From positions 1 through 5,887 of the forward strand of contig DJUV01000295.1 in assembly GCA_002440625.1 (NCBI GenBank): a stretch of 5,887 nucleotides of DNA, given 5' to 3'. Positions within the stretch are counted from its first letter, which is position 1; every line of letters starts with the position of its first letter. This document shows positions 4,733-5,887 of this stretch, piece by piece. The translations under genes and the position numbers were made by a program. Origin of the DNA: Rhodobacteraceae bacterium UBA6273 (GTDB lineage: Bacteria > Pseudomonadota > Alphaproteobacteria > Rhodobacterales > Rhodobacteraceae). The notes beneath the pieces were generated by a model, which worked only from the letters and a program-made list of their open reading frames with translations, did not search any database and was not told the DNA's origin.

Positions 4733-5614
4733 ATGTTCGCATCCTGCGCCGATCCCTCAACGCTTGAAGGCCTGAGCTGGCTTCTGTGCTACCTGACGTC
4801 AGGAAAGCATCTTCTCTTCTATACCTCGATCGGGACGGTCCTGCTTTTGCTGGCCATCACGGCGCCGGTGGCGCTGGGCTTCGGATTTGGCGGCGCCATG
4901 GCGGCGCGGTCGCATTTCCTGCCGCTGCGTTGGTTCGGCAAGGCCTATACCTCGATGGTGCGCGGGATACCGGACATCATCTTCTTCCTCTTCGTCCCCA
5001 TCGCCCTTGACCAGGCCTTCGAATGGGTCCGGCACAAGGCGCTTTGCCCCGAATCCGACCTGCCGGTGTGGCAGGGCAACGATTTCGTGGTCTGCGCCGC
5101 AGCCAAGCTGCCCCTGTCGACAAGCCCGCCGTGGGTCCATGAAACCTACGCCTTCTTCCTGGCAGTTCTGGCGTTTTCCATCGTCTTCGGCGCCTTCGCG
5201 GCGAACGTGATCTACGGCGCGATGAATGCCGTGCCGCGGGCGCAGATGGAAACCGCCGAAGCCTACGGGATGAGCCACCGGCAGGCCTTCCGCCGCATCC
5301 TCGTGCCGCAGATGTGGGTCTACGCGCTGCCCGGCCTCTCGAACCTCTGGATGATCCTCATCAAGGCAACGCCGCTTCTCTTCATCCTGGGGATACGCGA
5401 CATCGTCTATTGGGCGCGGGAGCTTGGCGGTTCGAAGACCTCGCAGTTCGACTATCCGCACCCGGACTGGCGGCTTTACTACTTCCTTGCCCTGCTGGCC
5501 TTTTATCTCTTGATGACCAGCCTTTCAGAACGTGTCCTCCGCCGTATCAGCGCGCGCCTGAGCCACGGCCAGGCGACCCTCGCCGGTGAACAGCAGAGGA
5601 AAGTCGCAGCATGA
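4733..5614 (+). CDS. Polar amino acid ABC transporter permease 1 (HisQ-like)
   Basis: A 293-residue inner-membrane permease. Hydrophobic segments lie near 33-55, 81-96, 139-161, 197-221 and 247-263. The cytoplasmic EAA coupling loop, AQMETAEAYGM (170-180) and then FRRILVPQM (186-194), contacts the ATPase. YTSMVRGIPD (72-81) is the usual HisQ/HisM block, and LSNLWMILIKATPLLFILGI (202-221) is also typical. It is about 65 residues longer than HisQ. The extra length is partly an N-terminal extension and partly a loop at about 97-137 between the second and third helices, expected to face the periplasm and containing Cys105 and Cys121. ATG 4733 is the only reasonable start, yet the preceding bases are C-rich with no ribosome binding site, so translation may be weak or coupled. 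It overlaps the next permease gene by ATGA. Confidence 0.93.
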   Translation: MFASCADPSTLEGLSWLLCYLTSGKHLLFYTSIGTVLLLLAITAPVALGFGFGGAMAARSHFLPLRWFGKAYTSMVRGIPDIIFFLFVPIALDQAFEWVRHKALCPESDLPVWQGNDFVVCAAAKLPLSTSPPWVHETYAFFLAVLAFSIVFGAFAANVIYGAMNAVPRAQMETAEAYGMSHRQAFRRILVPQMWVYALPGLSNLWMILIKATPLLFILGIRDIVYWARELGGSKTSQFDYPHPDWRLYYFLALLAFYLLMTSLSERVLRRISARLSHGQATLAGEQQRKVAA

Positions 5615-5887
5615 ACATGACCTGCTGGGAAACCTTCCAGGCCTACGGGTTTCGGTCCGTCGGCATTGGCGAGCGCCTTCTGCCTAAGACCGATTTCACA
5701 CTCTGCGAGCATTTTGTGCTGATCGGCTCGGGGCTGGTCTGGAACCTCTATTTCGGCATCCTGGCGCTTTTTTTCGGCTTCTTCCTTGCCAATGCGGTGG
5801 CACTGGCCAAGGCGAGCGCGAACCCATGGCTCCGTAAGCCCGCCGAATGGTTCATCTACCTCTTTCGCGGCTCCCCCCTCTTCATCC
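5611..5887 (+). CDS. Polar amino acid ABC transporter permease 2 (HisM-like), 3' end outside window
   Basis: The first 92 codons of the second permease, which would form the membrane channel as a heterodimer with the preceding one. After a polar N-terminal stretch (1-34) with Cys5 and Cys32 comes a first transmembrane helix (about 36-66, rich in Phe and Leu), then a short basic cytoplasmic stretch and WFIYLFRGSPLFI (80-92), the conserved R-G-[ST]-P block of HisM-type permeases. The start overlaps the previous stop as ATGA. AGAGGA at 5595-5600 is 10 bases upstream, and a second ATG at 5617 is possible. The EAA loop lies beyond the window. Co-translation with permease 1 is expected. Confidence 0.92.
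   Translation, partial: MNMTCWETFQAYGFRSVGIGERLLPKTDFTLCEHFVLIGSGLVWNLYFGILALFFGFFLANAVALAKASANPWLRKPAEWFIYLFRGSPLFI

Noticed and set aside
2976..4734. Long minus-strand frames opposite the ATPase and binding-protein genes
   Set aside because: These are antisense by-products of high third-position GC in well-identified plus-strand genes. Their translations show no domain signature.

Overview
The window is high-GC proteobacterial DNA and most resembles an alphaproteobacterium of the Rhodobacterales (Rhodobacteraceae-like). This rests on codon use, a VPLPA-type C-terminal sorting tail, GC-rich intergenic hairpins, and a TerB-like / PhnD-like pair next to a polar amino acid ABC transporter. No rRNA, tRNA, CRISPR array, transposase or phage gene was seen. 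The taxonomic placement is an inference from protein style, not a database match.

Layout. (1) 1-393: the 3' end of pyrG (CTP synthase), covering the end of the glutaminase domain. (2) 443-1357, minus strand, convergent with pyrG: an AT-richer gene for a secreted protein with a VPLPA-CTERM tail, probably acquired or fast-evolving. (3) 1358-1827: a 470-base divergent intergenic region. It holds a likely promoter for the CTERM gene, a cluster of GC-rich hairpins at 1528-1683 that looks like a repetitive (REP-like) element, and a good promoter candidate placed so close to the next start codon that a leaderless mRNA is suggested. (4) 1828-3035: a TerB-like acidic protein and a PhnD-like periplasmic-binding-fold protein without a signal peptide, overlapping by ATGA. 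(5) 3132-5887: a HisP/HisJ/HisQ/HisM-type polar amino acid importer in the order ATPase, binding protein, permease, permease. The last gene is cut by the window end.

How the genes work together. The secreted binding protein would capture a polar, probably cationic, amino acid and pass it to the two permeases, with the ATPase driving import. A GC-rich hairpin between the binding-protein gene and the first permease gene could keep binding-protein output above permease output, as in many ABC operons. The TerB-like/PhnD-like pair lies upstream on the same strand but is separated by a 96-base, AT-richer gap, so it may be a separate unit. I see no clear new defence or mobile system. The most unusual features are the hairpin cluster with mutually exclusive pairings, the signal-less PhnD-like protein coupled to TerB, and the AT-rich CTERM gene.
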